Assembly: GCF_028656935.1 (NCBI RefSeq)
Contig: NZ_JAMDGZ010000043.1
Coordinates: 62,001 to 126,000, forward strand
Source: Pseudomonas rubra
Lineage (GTDB): Bacteria; Pseudomonadota; Gammaproteobacteria; Pseudomonadales; Pseudomonadaceae
Direction: 5' to 3'
Length of the DNA: 64,000 nt
This document shows, piece by piece, positions 52,053 to 59,780 of this stretch. How positions within the stretch are numbered: the stretch's first letter is position 1; every line of letters begins with the position of its first letter. The notes under the pieces were generated by a model. The model was not told the DNA's origin and did not search any database. It was given only the letters and a program-made list of their open reading frames with translations. The translations under genes were made by a program, and so were the position numbers.

Positions 52053-53006
52053 ATGTCAGTGAATCCCGATATTGCCGCTTACCTGCAATTGGTCAATGCC
52101 GGCCGCGTTAGCGGCAAGAGCCAGGCCATGCATTTGCTCAGCCCCGAACAGGCGCGCCTTGAGTTCGACCAGTCGTCATTGTTGATGGGCATGGGGGGCC
52201 AAGGGTTGGGCCAAGTCAGCGCGGTGCACATCCCTACCCGTGACGACCAGCGACTCGATGCGCGCCTGTATCGCCCCTCGGACTGCGCCGCCGGGTTGCC
52301 GGTGTTGTTGTACTTTCATGGCGGCGGCTATGTGGTCGGTAGCCTCGACTCCCATGATGCGATCTGCCAGGAACTGGCCGAGAACAGCACTTGTCTGGTG
52401 CTCTCGGTAGCGTACCGGTTGGCCCCGCAGTGGCGTTTCCCGACCGCCTACGAAGATGCTGAAGATGCCTGGCGCTGGCTGTGCAGCGAGGCTGCGGCAC
52501 TGGGCGGGGACCCGCAGCGCCTGGCGGTGGCCGGCGACAGCGTGGGGGGCAGCCTGGCGACGCTGGTCGCGCAATCTGCTGCGGCGCATCAGCAGCCGTT
52601 GTTGCAGGTGCTGATCTATCCGGTCACCGATGCCAGCCAGGTGCGCGCCTCCATCGACCGCTATGCCCAGGGTTATTTGCTGGAGAAAGACACCCTGGCG
52701 TGGTTTTACCAGCAGTACGCCAGAACCCCGGCCGACCTGCGCGATCCACGATTTTCACCGTTGCTGGCGGCGCTCGACGGGGGCCAGGCACCGGTGTTGA
52801 TGGTGCTGGCCGAATGCGACCCGCTGGTGGACGAAGGCCAGGCCTTTGCTGCGGCGCTGGGCGAGGCGGGAGTGGCGGTGGACCTGCAACTGTACGCTGG
52901 CATGACCCATGACTTTCTGCGCATGGATGCCCTGGTCGATGAGGCTGAAGAGGCTCTGCAGTACATTGCCCAGGCGTTGCGCAAGGCGTTTGGGGGTAGG
53001 CCGTAA
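52053..53006 (+). CDS. alpha/beta-hydrolase (hormone-sensitive-lipase-like esterase)
   Basis: A 317-aa enzyme of the alpha/beta-hydrolase fold-3 family. The oxyanion motif HGGGYVVGS is near residue 90, the nucleophile GDSVGGS near residue 165, and the acid and His in AECDPLVDEG (about 252) and MTHDFLRMD (about 285). No signal peptide is seen, so it should be cytoplasmic. It follows the last NRPS by 53 bases on the same strand and has no promoter of its own that I can see, so it is probably made with the synthetases. I know of no assigned role in pyoverdine synthesis; editing of acyl chains or hydrolysis of a ferribactin ester or lactone is possible but only inferred. Confidence 0.88.
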   Translation: MSVNPDIAAYLQLVNAGRVSGKSQAMHLLSPEQARLEFDQSSLLMGMGGQGLGQVSAVHIPTRDDQRLDARLYRPSDCAAGLPVLLYFHGGGYVVGSLDSHDAICQELAENSTCLVLSVAYRLAPQWRFPTAYEDAEDAWRWLCSEAAALGGDPQRLAVAGDSVGGSLATLVAQSAAAHQQPLLQVLIYPVTDASQVRASIDRYAQGYLLEKDTLAWFYQQYARTPADLRDPRFSPLLAALDGGQAPVLMVLAECDPLVDEGQAFAAALGEAGVAVDLQLYAGMTHDFLRMDALVDEAEEALQYIAQALRKAFGGRP

Positions 53007-53045
53007 GGTTTGTAGCGTTCTTGAGATCGAGCGCCGCCCGCGCGG

Positions 53046-53073
53046 CGCATCGCCGGCAAGGCCGGCTCCCACA
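53046..53073. repeat. REP sequence
   Basis: GCATCGCCGGCAAGGCC followed by GGCTCCCACA matches the Pseudomonas REP core. A short GTGGGAG remnant about 60 bases further right may be the other half of a decayed inverted pair. Confidence 0.6.
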
Positions 53074-53147
53074 TTTGTCGCAACGTGCCATGGCCTGTGA
53101 GAGTGGCGTTGTCAGCTTTGGTGCAGATCCCTTGTGGGAGACAAACT

Positions 53148-53183
53148 AAAACGCCGTGGCCCTTGGGGCCACGGCGTTTTTTT
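53148..53183. terminator. bidirectional intrinsic terminator between the esterase gene and fpvA
   Basis: AACGCCGTGGCC (53150-53161) pairs with GGCCACGGCGTT (53167-53178) around a short loop. It is followed by a T-run on the + strand and preceded by A residues, so it can serve both convergent genes. It lies three bases from the fpvA stop. Confidence 0.85.
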
Positions 53184-53185
53184 CT

Positions 53186-55675
53186 TCAGAAGAACTTGTA
53201 GCGGGCGGTGACCATGAAGTTGCGTGGCTCGCCGAAGAAGTTGGCTTCTGTCGGCGCGGTGATGGTCGAGTAGTAGTGCTTGTCGAACACGTTGTTGAGG
53301 TTGAGGTTCACCTGCAGGTTACGGTTGACGTCATAGGAGGTGAACAGGTCGTAGACGGTGTAGCCGCCTTGCTCAACCCCGAATGGCGTATAGATCTTGC
53401 TTTGCGTGCGCATCGCGCCACCGACCCGCCAGTCTTTCAGGTCGTCCGGCAGGCGATAGGTGGTGGCCAGCTTGAACAGGTTGGCCGGCAGGTTGGTGCC
53501 GTAGCGCTTGCCCTTGGTAAAGGTGCCGATTGGGTCATACGCCGAATCCTTGATGCGTTCGGCGGTGTTGTAGGTGTAGCCCGCAGAAACCTGCCAGTTC
53601 TCGGTCAGGGCCCCGCTCAGCTCGAACTCGATGCCACGGCTGCGAATTTCGCCTGCAGCGGTATAGCAAGTGGCAAAGGGATCGAAGCAGGTGCCCAGGG
53701 AAGTGGGTATCGCTTCAGGCAGGTTCTCCAGGTTGATCTGGAAGATCGCGATGCTGGAGTTCAGGCGGCCATCGAAGTGCTCACCCTTGAGGCCGATTTC
53801 GTAGTTGGTGCCCTCGATCGGCTTGAGCACGGTGCCGGAGGCGGACTGCTCGCTTTGCGGCTGGAACACCTTGGTCGCACTGGCATACACCGAGTAGGTG
53901 TCGTTGAGGTCATAGACCAGGCCGAAGTAAGGCGTGACCTTGCGGGTGACCTTGAAATTGGCCTCACCCCAGGGGAAGTCACCGTCGTACTGCACCTTGT
54001 CCAGCTTGTACCAGTCCAGGCGCGCGCCGGCGATGAAGGTCAACGGGTCGGCCAGGCTGAAGCGTGCGGTGGTATAGGCGCTGGACTGCTCGATGCGCTG
54101 TTCGCTGCCCACTGCGCCGTATTCGAGCAGTGCTGGCCGGGGGAACGCGCTCGGGTCCCAGTTGGTCGGGTCGAAGCTGCCCAGGTCGAAGGCCGCCGAG
54201 TCAAAGCCTGGCTGGGTCTTGAACGGGCCGCCGAGGTTGTCCCATTTGCTTACCCGGCGACTGCCGCCGACCACCAGCGAGTGGGTGCGTCCGAGCAAGT
54301 CGAAGGGGCCGCTGAAGTAGCCGTCGAAGCTGTACTGGTCGCGGTCGTAGTCATAGGCGCCGCCACGCAGGGTCATGCTCGGGTTGCCGTTGGCATCGAT
54401 GCTGCTGTTGCTGATGAACGTGCCTTGCATGTTCATTTCGCTGGTGATGTAGGTCGCCGCGCCCTTGGCCTTCCAGCCATTGTCGAAGCGGTGTTCGATA
54501 TCGGCGAACACCGTGGTGCTTTCCTTGTTCCAGTACGACCAGCTTGGGCTCATGCGTGTCGAGCGCGAGATGGGCAGGAAGCTGCCGTCAGGGTAGGTGC
54601 CCATGCCGTTCCAGTCGGCGCCGGGGTTGTTCTCGTCGCTGTAGGACACGCCCAGGCTGACGGTGGTGTCATCGGTGACATCGGCCTCGACAATGCCATA
54701 GAGCAGGGTGCGTTCGTTGCTGTAGTCGTCGATGAACGAATCTTTCTTCTGGTAGCTGAGCACGGTGCGCCCGCGCAGGCTGCCTTGTTCGTTCAGGGCC
54801 GAGCTGGCATCGATCTCGAACAGTTGGTTGTCCCAGCTGCCCAGGCCGCCCGTGACCGAGACCTGCGGGGTGACGGTAGGGCGCTTGCGGATCAGGTTGA
54901 TCGAGCCCGAAGGCAGACCAGCGCCTTCCATCAGGCCAGCAGCCCCGCGCACCACTTCGACCCTGTCGTACATGGCCAGGGAACCGGTGGACAGTGCGGC
55001 TTCTTCATAGGCGACCGGCACGCCATCGAACATCAGGTTCTCGATGCCGAAGCCGCGCGCGTTGAAACGCGGGCGTTCGCCGCCCCATTGGTTGAGGGTC
55101 AGGCCGGGGGTGTATTTGACCACATCACTGAGGGTGGTCATGCCCTGGTCTTCAATGCGCTGGCGGGTGATCACGCTGGTCGACTGCGGGGTTTCGCGCG
55201 GTGACAGGGCCAGCTTGGTCGCGGTGTTGGCGCTGCCGGTGGTGTAGGAGCCGGTGTTCTCGGTAATCGCGCCCAGGCCCTGGCCCGAGACGTTGGTCAC
55301 GCCCAATTGCACCGCGTCGGAGGTTTCGCCACCGGTCACGGTGATGGTATCGCCCTGCAGGCTGTAGCGCAGCCCGGTGCCCCTGAGCAGTTCGGCAATG
55401 GCCGTCGCCACACTCAGGCGCCCGCGCAGCGGGTTGCTGCGGATCCGTTGCACCGCCGATGGCTCGAACAATACTTGCACACCCGACTGGCGGCCGAACT
55501 CGAGCAAGGCATTGCTGACCGGTTGGGCGCCAATGTTGAACTCGATTTCCTGCGCTTGAACCAGCATCGACACACTCAGGGTCGAAGCCAGCGTTGCGCC
55601 CAGCAGAGCGGGTTTGAGCAGCCTGCGCATCATCAATGCTTTGGCCAGAGGGGTGAAGGCGGGGAGTGCTGGCAT
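53186..55675 (-). CDS. fpvA: FpvA-type ferripyoverdine TonB-dependent receptor with signalling domain
   Basis: An 829-aa outer-membrane receptor. The start at 55675 is chosen because the N-terminus MPALPAFTPLAKALMMRR resembles that of P. aeruginosa FpvA, which also has this extension before the signal peptide (cleavage near VQA). Residues about 43-125 form the STN signalling domain (FGRQSGVQVLF, LRGTGLRYSLQ), showing that it can talk to an anti-sigma factor. Then come the plug (LSPRETPQSTSVIT, VVRGAAGLMEGAG, SINLIRKRP) and the beta-barrel ending in YKFF with the terminal aromatic. The fpvI and fpvR regulators are not next to it. It recognises the pyoverdine made here, by inference from location. 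A strong Fur box lies upstream; no IS box is seen. Confidence 0.96.
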   Translation of the reverse strand: MPALPAFTPLAKALMMRRLLKPALLGATLASTLSVSMLVQAQEIEFNIGAQPVSNALLEFGRQSGVQVLFEPSAVQRIRSNPLRGRLSVATAIAELLRGTGLRYSLQGDTITVTGGETSDAVQLGVTNVSGQGLGAITENTGSYTTGSANTATKLALSPRETPQSTSVITRQRIEDQGMTTLSDVVKYTPGLTLNQWGGERPRFNARGFGIENLMFDGVPVAYEEAALSTGSLAMYDRVEVVRGAAGLMEGAGLPSGSINLIRKRPTVTPQVSVTGGLGSWDNQLFEIDASSALNEQGSLRGRTVLSYQKKDSFIDDYSNERTLLYGIVEADVTDDTTVSLGVSYSDENNPGADWNGMGTYPDGSFLPISRSTRMSPSWSYWNKESTTVFADIEHRFDNGWKAKGAATYITSEMNMQGTFISNSSIDANGNPSMTLRGGAYDYDRDQYSFDGYFSGPFDLLGRTHSLVVGGSRRVSKWDNLGGPFKTQPGFDSAAFDLGSFDPTNWDPSAFPRPALLEYGAVGSEQRIEQSSAYTTARFSLADPLTFIAGARLDWYKLDKVQYDGDFPWGEANFKVTRKVTPYFGLVYDLNDTYSVYASATKVFQPQSEQSASGTVLKPIEGTNYEIGLKGEHFDGRLNSSIAIFQINLENLPEAIPTSLGTCFDPFATCYTAAGEIRSRGIEFELSGALTENWQVSAGYTYNTAERIKDSAYDPIGTFTKGKRYGTNLPANLFKLATTYRLPDDLKDWRVGGAMRTQSKIYTPFGVEQGGYTVYDLFTSYDVNRNLQVNLNLNNVFDKHYYSTITAPTEANFFGEPRNFMVTARYKFF

Positions 55676-55698
55676 TGTTCGTGCTCTAGGAATTAAGT

Positions 55699-55717
55699 GT
55701 TAATGATAATGATTCTT
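55699..55717 (-). promoter_or_regulatory. Fur box upstream of fpvA
   Basis: The 19 bases GTTAATGATAATGATTCTT match the Fur consensus GATAATGATAATCATTATC at 15 positions. They end 24 bases before the fpvA start, where repressor would block transcription when iron is plentiful. Confidence 0.8.
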
Positions 55718-55743
55718 TTGTAGAGGTGAGACGTGCGACTGCG

Positions 55744-55781
55744 CTGAAACCGGAAAACTTTTTTGGGTTTTCCGGTTTCAG
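55744..55781. terminator. hairpin between pvdE and fpvA
   Basis: CTGAAACCGGAAAAC (55744-55758) pairs perfectly with its reverse complement at 55767-55781 over 15 bp, with a T-rich loop. It lies 8 bases after the pvdE stop and before the fpvA Fur box. It likely ends the pvdE transcript or stabilises its 3' end; no long U-tract follows on that strand. Confidence 0.55.
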
Positions 55782-55788
55782 GCACAGT

Positions 55789-57438
55789 TCAGGCAGGTTG
55801 CAGTTGATCCACGACCTGGCCGGCGTGCAGGCGCACCAGTTGGTCGGCAACGTCGAAGTAGCGGTCGTCGTGGGAGATCACAATGATGGTCTTGCCCAGG
55901 CGCTTGAGGTCCGGCAGCAGCTCGGTGTAGAAGATCCGCCGGAAGGTCGGGTCCTGGTCGGCGGCCCATTCGTCGAACACCAGCACCGGGCGCTTTTCGA
56001 TCCAGGCATTGACCAGCGCCAGGCGCTTGCGCTGGCCGGTGGACAAGTCGGTAGTGCTGAACTGCCCGTCCTCGACCCTGACCTTGTGGGCAATCTCCAG
56101 GCGTTGCAGGTACTTGTTGGCGTCCTCGGGGATCTGCTGGTCGTTCTGCACCACATCGTCGAACAGGTAGTAGTCGGCGAAAATGGTCGTGAACAACTGG
56201 CGGTAGTCGTCCCGTGTTGCCGCTTCGATCGCCTGGCCGTTGACCCGGATCTGGCCTTGCGCCGGTGGGTAGAGCCCCAGCAGCAACTTGATCAGGGTGG
56301 TCTTGCCGCAGCCGTTCTCACCGACGATGAAGACGATCTCGCCCTGTTCGATGGTAAGGTTCACCGGCCCCAGGCGGAACGGTTCGGCGCCTGCCACCGG
56401 ATCGAAGGCATAGCCGACGTTGTCCAGCTCCAGACTATGGAACGCCGGCGTGGCGCGCGTGGTGTCGGTCAGCAGCAGGTGCGGTTCAGGGGTGGCGAAC
56501 TGTTCCGACAACTGCGCGATACGCTGGAAGGCGATCTGCGCCCGGCTGACGATCGGCAGGGTGCTCACCAAATGCTCGAGCGGCCCTTTCATGTACAACA
56601 GCACCAGGACGAACCCGCTCATGACGCTGGCATCGGCGCTGGGCCATAGCGACTGCAGGGCCAGGGCCAGGCCGATCACCACGAAGAACAGCATCGAGCC
56701 CAGGCTCTTGGCGATCACGAAGGTGTTGATCGAGCGGGTCTGGATGGCGCAGATCTGCTCTGCGGTGTGTTCGATGCCCTGTTTGAACATGCGCTGGCGC
56801 CGCGGGCGATGGATTCGCAGCTCCTTGGCCCCTTCAGCGATAGCGTTGTAGTGCTTCTGCAGTTGATCCTCGGCATCCCTGGCCTGCATGAAGCCGCGAA
56901 TGCCGCGGGCCCGGGCGATGTACTGGATGACCGTGCCGATGGCAATGGCCACCAGCATCATCAGGAACATCGGCCAGGACAGCATGGCCAGGTAACCCAG
57001 GCAACCCAGGGTCACCGTCAGTGAAATGGCCAAAGGAGCAAAGGCGAAGGCAAAATCGCTGATGGTGTCGACGTCATGGGTCAGGACCGGGATCAGCCGG
57101 TGGCTGCGGTAGCGCTCGATCTGCTCGATAGGTGCCGACAGCACTTTTTCGCCCAGCTCTTTGCGCAGCTTGGCAATGATGTGCTGGCCGACATGGTTGG
57201 TACCGATGTCAGAGCAGATCGTGCTCAGCAGCGCCAGGGCGCACAGCCCGGCGAAGGCCAGGACCACCTGCTGGGTCAGGCCGCCTTCGCTGTGCAGGCC
57301 ACTGTTGATCGTCGCCAGCAGCGCGGTGACGCTCAGGCCACCGATCATGCCAAGGACAATCGACAAGGTCACGATTGGCCAGAAGGGTTTGAGCAGGGCG
57401 AACAGCTCGCGCAGCGCCCCGCGTGGTTGCTTGGTCAT
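55789..57438 (-). CDS. pvdE: PvdE, ABC exporter of acyl-ferribactin
   Basis: A 549-aa half-transporter with membrane and ATPase parts fused. The first about 320 residues hold six membrane segments; the ATPase follows with Walker A GENGCGKTT (near 390), signature LSTGQRKR (near 465) and Walker B VLVFDEWAADQDP (near 485), a pattern typical of the SyrD/PvdE group. In P. aeruginosa PvdE moves the acylated precursor from cytoplasm to periplasm, where it is matured. The ATG at 57438 is chosen over an upstream in-frame start because AGGA precedes it and the family begins there. It starts 13 bases after the pvdA stop and is probably cotranscribed with pvdA. Confidence 0.95.
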   Translation of the reverse strand: MTKQPRGALRELFALLKPFWPIVTLSIVLGMIGGLSVTALLATINSGLHSEGGLTQQVVLAFAGLCALALLSTICSDIGTNHVGQHIIAKLRKELGEKVLSAPIEQIERYRSHRLIPVLTHDVDTISDFAFAFAPLAISLTVTLGCLGYLAMLSWPMFLMMLVAIAIGTVIQYIARARGIRGFMQARDAEDQLQKHYNAIAEGAKELRIHRPRRQRMFKQGIEHTAEQICAIQTRSINTFVIAKSLGSMLFFVVIGLALALQSLWPSADASVMSGFVLVLLYMKGPLEHLVSTLPIVSRAQIAFQRIAQLSEQFATPEPHLLLTDTTRATPAFHSLELDNVGYAFDPVAGAEPFRLGPVNLTIEQGEIVFIVGENGCGKTTLIKLLLGLYPPAQGQIRVNGQAIEAATRDDYRQLFTTIFADYYLFDDVVQNDQQIPEDANKYLQRLEIAHKVRVEDGQFSTTDLSTGQRKRLALVNAWIEKRPVLVFDEWAADQDPTFRRIFYTELLPDLKRLGKTIIVISHDDRYFDVADQLVRLHAGQVVDQLQPA

Positions 57439-57451
57439 CGAGAGGTCCTGC

Positions 57452-58786
57452 TCAGGCGCTGGTGAGGACGACAGCCTCACGCGGTTGGCTGGCATGCTTG
57501 CCCAGGGTCTGGTACAGCGACTGGCCGATCTCCGCGGCACGCACCGGCAGTACCGACAACAGGGTGTCGCTCAAGCCATGCGAGCCTTCACAGAAGCCCT
57601 GCAGGTAAACGGCGGCGTTGAGCTGGGGGGTGCTCAGGGCGCGGTAATTGCGGTCGACCTCGAAGTCTTGCAGGTGATGCTGCAGCGGCGCCAGCAGTTC
57701 GCGGTGGGAGCGACGCTCATAGCCGGTGGCGAGAATTACCGCATCGTAGCGATGGGTCTGTTCGACATCGGTGGCCAGGTCGCGCAGGGTCAGCTCGATG
57801 CCTTCGGCGGTGCTGGCCACCGCTTCGATCTGGCGACGGCAGAGGACCGAATGACGGAACTGGTGCGCGACTTTCTGCCGATAGAGGATGCCGTAGATGC
57901 GCTCGAGCAGGTCGATGTCCACCACCGAGTAGTTGGTGTTGTGATACTCCTCGATCAACTTGGCGCGCTCGCTTTGCGGCTGGTTGAACACAAGGTCCGT
58001 GTAGTTGGGGGCGAACACTTCGTTGACGAACGGGCTGTCATCGGCCGGTTTCAGGGCCGAGGCGCGCAGGATCATGTCGACCTTGACCGACGGGTAGCTG
58101 TCGTTGAGGTCGATGAAGGCTTCGGCCGCGCTTTGCCCGGAGCCGACGATGGCTATGCGCATCGGCTCGCCCTTGGCGCACGGCAGTTGCGCAAGGCTGT
58201 TCAGGTACTGGGAGTGGTGGAACACCCGAGGGTCGCCCTTGAACGAGGCGAACGCGGCAGGAATCTTCGGCGTGCCGCCGCTACCGACCACCACCGAGCG
58301 TGCCCGGCGCAGGTGCTCCTGGCCGTGCTGGTCACGGGAGATCAGACGCAGGTGATCGACCTGGCCATCCACCAGCTCAGGTTCCACCCGCAGCACTTCC
58401 TCGCCATATACCGCCTGGGTGGCGAAATGGTCCGCGGCCCAGCGCAGGTAGTCGTTGTACTCCAGGCGGCAGGGGTAGAAGGTGCCCAGGTTGATGAAGT
58501 CGACCAGGCGTTGCTTCTGGTGCAGGTAGTTGACGAAGCTGTAGGGGCTGGTGGGATTGCGCAGCGAGACCAGGTCCTTGAGGAAAGAGATCTGCAGTTC
58601 GCTCTGGGTCGCCAGGGTGTTGCCGTGCCAGCGGTAGTCAGTCTGTTTGTCGATGAACAGGGCATCGAGGGCGTGGCCGTTGGTTTCGGCAAGCTCTTCC
58701 AGGGCAATGGCCAGGGCCAGGTTGGAAGGGCCGAAGCCAACGCCGATCAGGTCGTGGATTTTTCCGGAGGATTGGGTCTGGCTCAT
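57452..58786 (-). CDS. pvdA: L-ornithine N5-monooxygenase PvdA
   Basis: A 444-aa flavin N-hydroxylase, the usual length for PvdA. The FAD motif GVGFGPSNLALA is near residue 14, the NADPH motif GSGQSAAE near residue 215, the ATGY motif (AVILATGYE) near residue 340, and the C-terminal segment FCEGSHGLSDTLLS near 405. It adds the hydroxyl to the side chain of ornithine, giving the hydroxamate building block of pyoverdine. The ATG at 58786 has AAGGAA upstream. A perfect IS box lies 77 bases before the start. In P. aeruginosa pvdA is not next to pvdE, so this arrangement is a lineage feature. PvdF, the formyltransferase, is not in the window. Confidence 0.96.
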   Translation of the reverse strand: MSQTQSSGKIHDLIGVGFGPSNLALAIALEELAETNGHALDALFIDKQTDYRWHGNTLATQSELQISFLKDLVSLRNPTSPYSFVNYLHQKQRLVDFINLGTFYPCRLEYNDYLRWAADHFATQAVYGEEVLRVEPELVDGQVDHLRLISRDQHGQEHLRRARSVVVGSGGTPKIPAAFASFKGDPRVFHHSQYLNSLAQLPCAKGEPMRIAIVGSGQSAAEAFIDLNDSYPSVKVDMILRASALKPADDSPFVNEVFAPNYTDLVFNQPQSERAKLIEEYHNTNYSVVDIDLLERIYGILYRQKVAHQFRHSVLCRRQIEAVASTAEGIELTLRDLATDVEQTHRYDAVILATGYERRSHRELLAPLQHHLQDFEVDRNYRALSTPQLNAAVYLQGFCEGSHGLSDTLLSVLPVRAAEIGQSLYQTLGKHASQPREAVVLTSA

Positions 58787-58813
58787 GGGTGCGGTTCCTT
58801 GGGTGGTCGAGTG

Positions 58814-58836
58814 GGGGCGCCTGTAAAGGGCGCCCC
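58814..58836 (-). promoter_or_regulatory. GC-rich stem-loop in the pvdA leader
   Basis: GGGGCGCC (58814-58821) pairs with GGCGCCCC (58829-58836) around a 7-base loop. It lies between the IS box and the pvdA start, so it would be in the 5' untranslated RNA. It does not cover the ribosome-binding site. Function unknown. Confidence 0.4.
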
Positions 58837-58862
58837 GGATCCTGCGCAAGTACACCGATAGA

Positions 58863-58886
58863 ACGAGCCTTGGAACTGAGAATTTA
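58863..58886 (-). promoter_or_regulatory. iron-starvation (sigma-PvdS type) promoter of pvdA-pvdE
   Basis: On the minus strand the sequence reads TAAAT, 16 bases, CGT, an exact match to the IS box pattern. It lies in the 114-base gap between the pvdO stop and the pvdA start, 77 bases before the ATG. Confidence 0.82.
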
Positions 58887-58900
58887 CCGCTTTTGCATGC

Positions 58901-59767
58901 TCAGAGCTCGCGCGCTACTCGAAAGCCGATCCAGTCGCCGCGGTTGTCCGGGAGATTGTTGTTACGGTTGCCCGAGCGCGAGAAGATCGGTGCTTCGCCC
59001 CAGTCGTTGCCGCGGATCTGCACCAGTTCACAGCCGGCTTGTTTCCAGGCGCTGCCGTCGCTGGGTGCGCCGACGTAGTCGTCGTGGGTGCAATCAGCGA
59101 CCCATTCGTAGACGTTGCCATGCATGTCGTAGACGCCAAAGGCATTGGCCGGGTAGCTGCCCACTGGCGCGGTGAAACTGTAGCCATCCTTGGGACCGTA
59201 GACGTTGGCGTGCTGGCTGATTTCGTACTCGGCGTTGGGGTCCAGCGGGAAGGGGAACGGGCCGCTGCTGCCAGCCCGTGCGCCGTACTCGCGCTCCGCC
59301 TCGCTGAGCATGCGGTAGTGCTTGCCCGTCTTTTTTGACAGCCATGCGGCATAGGCTTGCACATCGTGGTAGCTCATGCACACGGCCGGCTGCTTGGGGC
59401 CTTGCTTGTAGCGCGGTTTGCTGGCCTTGCACTCACGGCCCGGGCGGGTGTCGCCATCGGCAATCTTTACCCCTGACTCGCGCAGGTAGGCGTCCCACTC
59501 GCCGGCGGTGACCTGGTAGCGGCTGATGGCGAAGGGCTTGGCAAAGGTCACCTGGTGCAGCGGGCCTTCATCCGGCTGGCGCCCGACTTCGTCATCCGGG
59601 GTGCCCATCATGAAACTGCCGGCAGGCAGCACGACCATGTCCGGGCAGGCCGCCTTGCAGTCGCGAAAGACGCTGCCAGGCGTGTTCGGTGTGTTGCCCG
59701 CCAGGGCCGGGAGGCTGCAGCCGGCGAGTAGCGCGGCCAGGGTCAGGTGGTGCAGGGTACGCGTCAT
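58901..59767 (-). CDS. pvdO: PvdO, periplasmic pyoverdine maturation protein
   Basis: A 288-aa secreted protein of the formylglycine-generating-enzyme/sulfatase-modifying family. A signal peptide ends near residue 23. Family segments include VVLPAGSFMMGTPDDE (near 45), QVTAGEWDAYLRESG, SYHDVQAYAAWLSKKTG, YRMLSEAEREYGARAG and the end motif WIGFRVAREL. In P. aeruginosa PvdO is needed for the oxidation of dihydropyoverdine to the mature chromophore. It follows pvdN by 13 bases and shares the pvdM-pvdN-pvdO operon. Confidence 0.94.
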   Translation of the reverse strand: MTRTLHHLTLAALLAGCSLPALAGNTPNTPGSVFRDCKAACPDMVVLPAGSFMMGTPDDEVGRQPDEGPLHQVTFAKPFAISRYQVTAGEWDAYLRESGVKIADGDTRPGRECKASKPRYKQGPKQPAVCMSYHDVQAYAAWLSKKTGKHYRMLSEAEREYGARAGSSGPFPFPLDPNAEYEISQHANVYGPKDGYSFTAPVGSYPANAFGVYDMHGNVYEWVADCTHDDYVGAPSDGSAWKQAGCELVQIRGNDWGEAPIFSRSGNRNNNLPDNRGDWIGFRVAREL

Positions 59768-59780
59768 AAAAGGGCCTTTA

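Noticed and set aside
57439..57540. Longer N-terminus for PvdE overlapping pvdA
   Set aside because: The extra residues mirror the pvdA reading frame and are not like the family; the ATG at 57438 is preceded by AGGA and begins the expected N-terminus.
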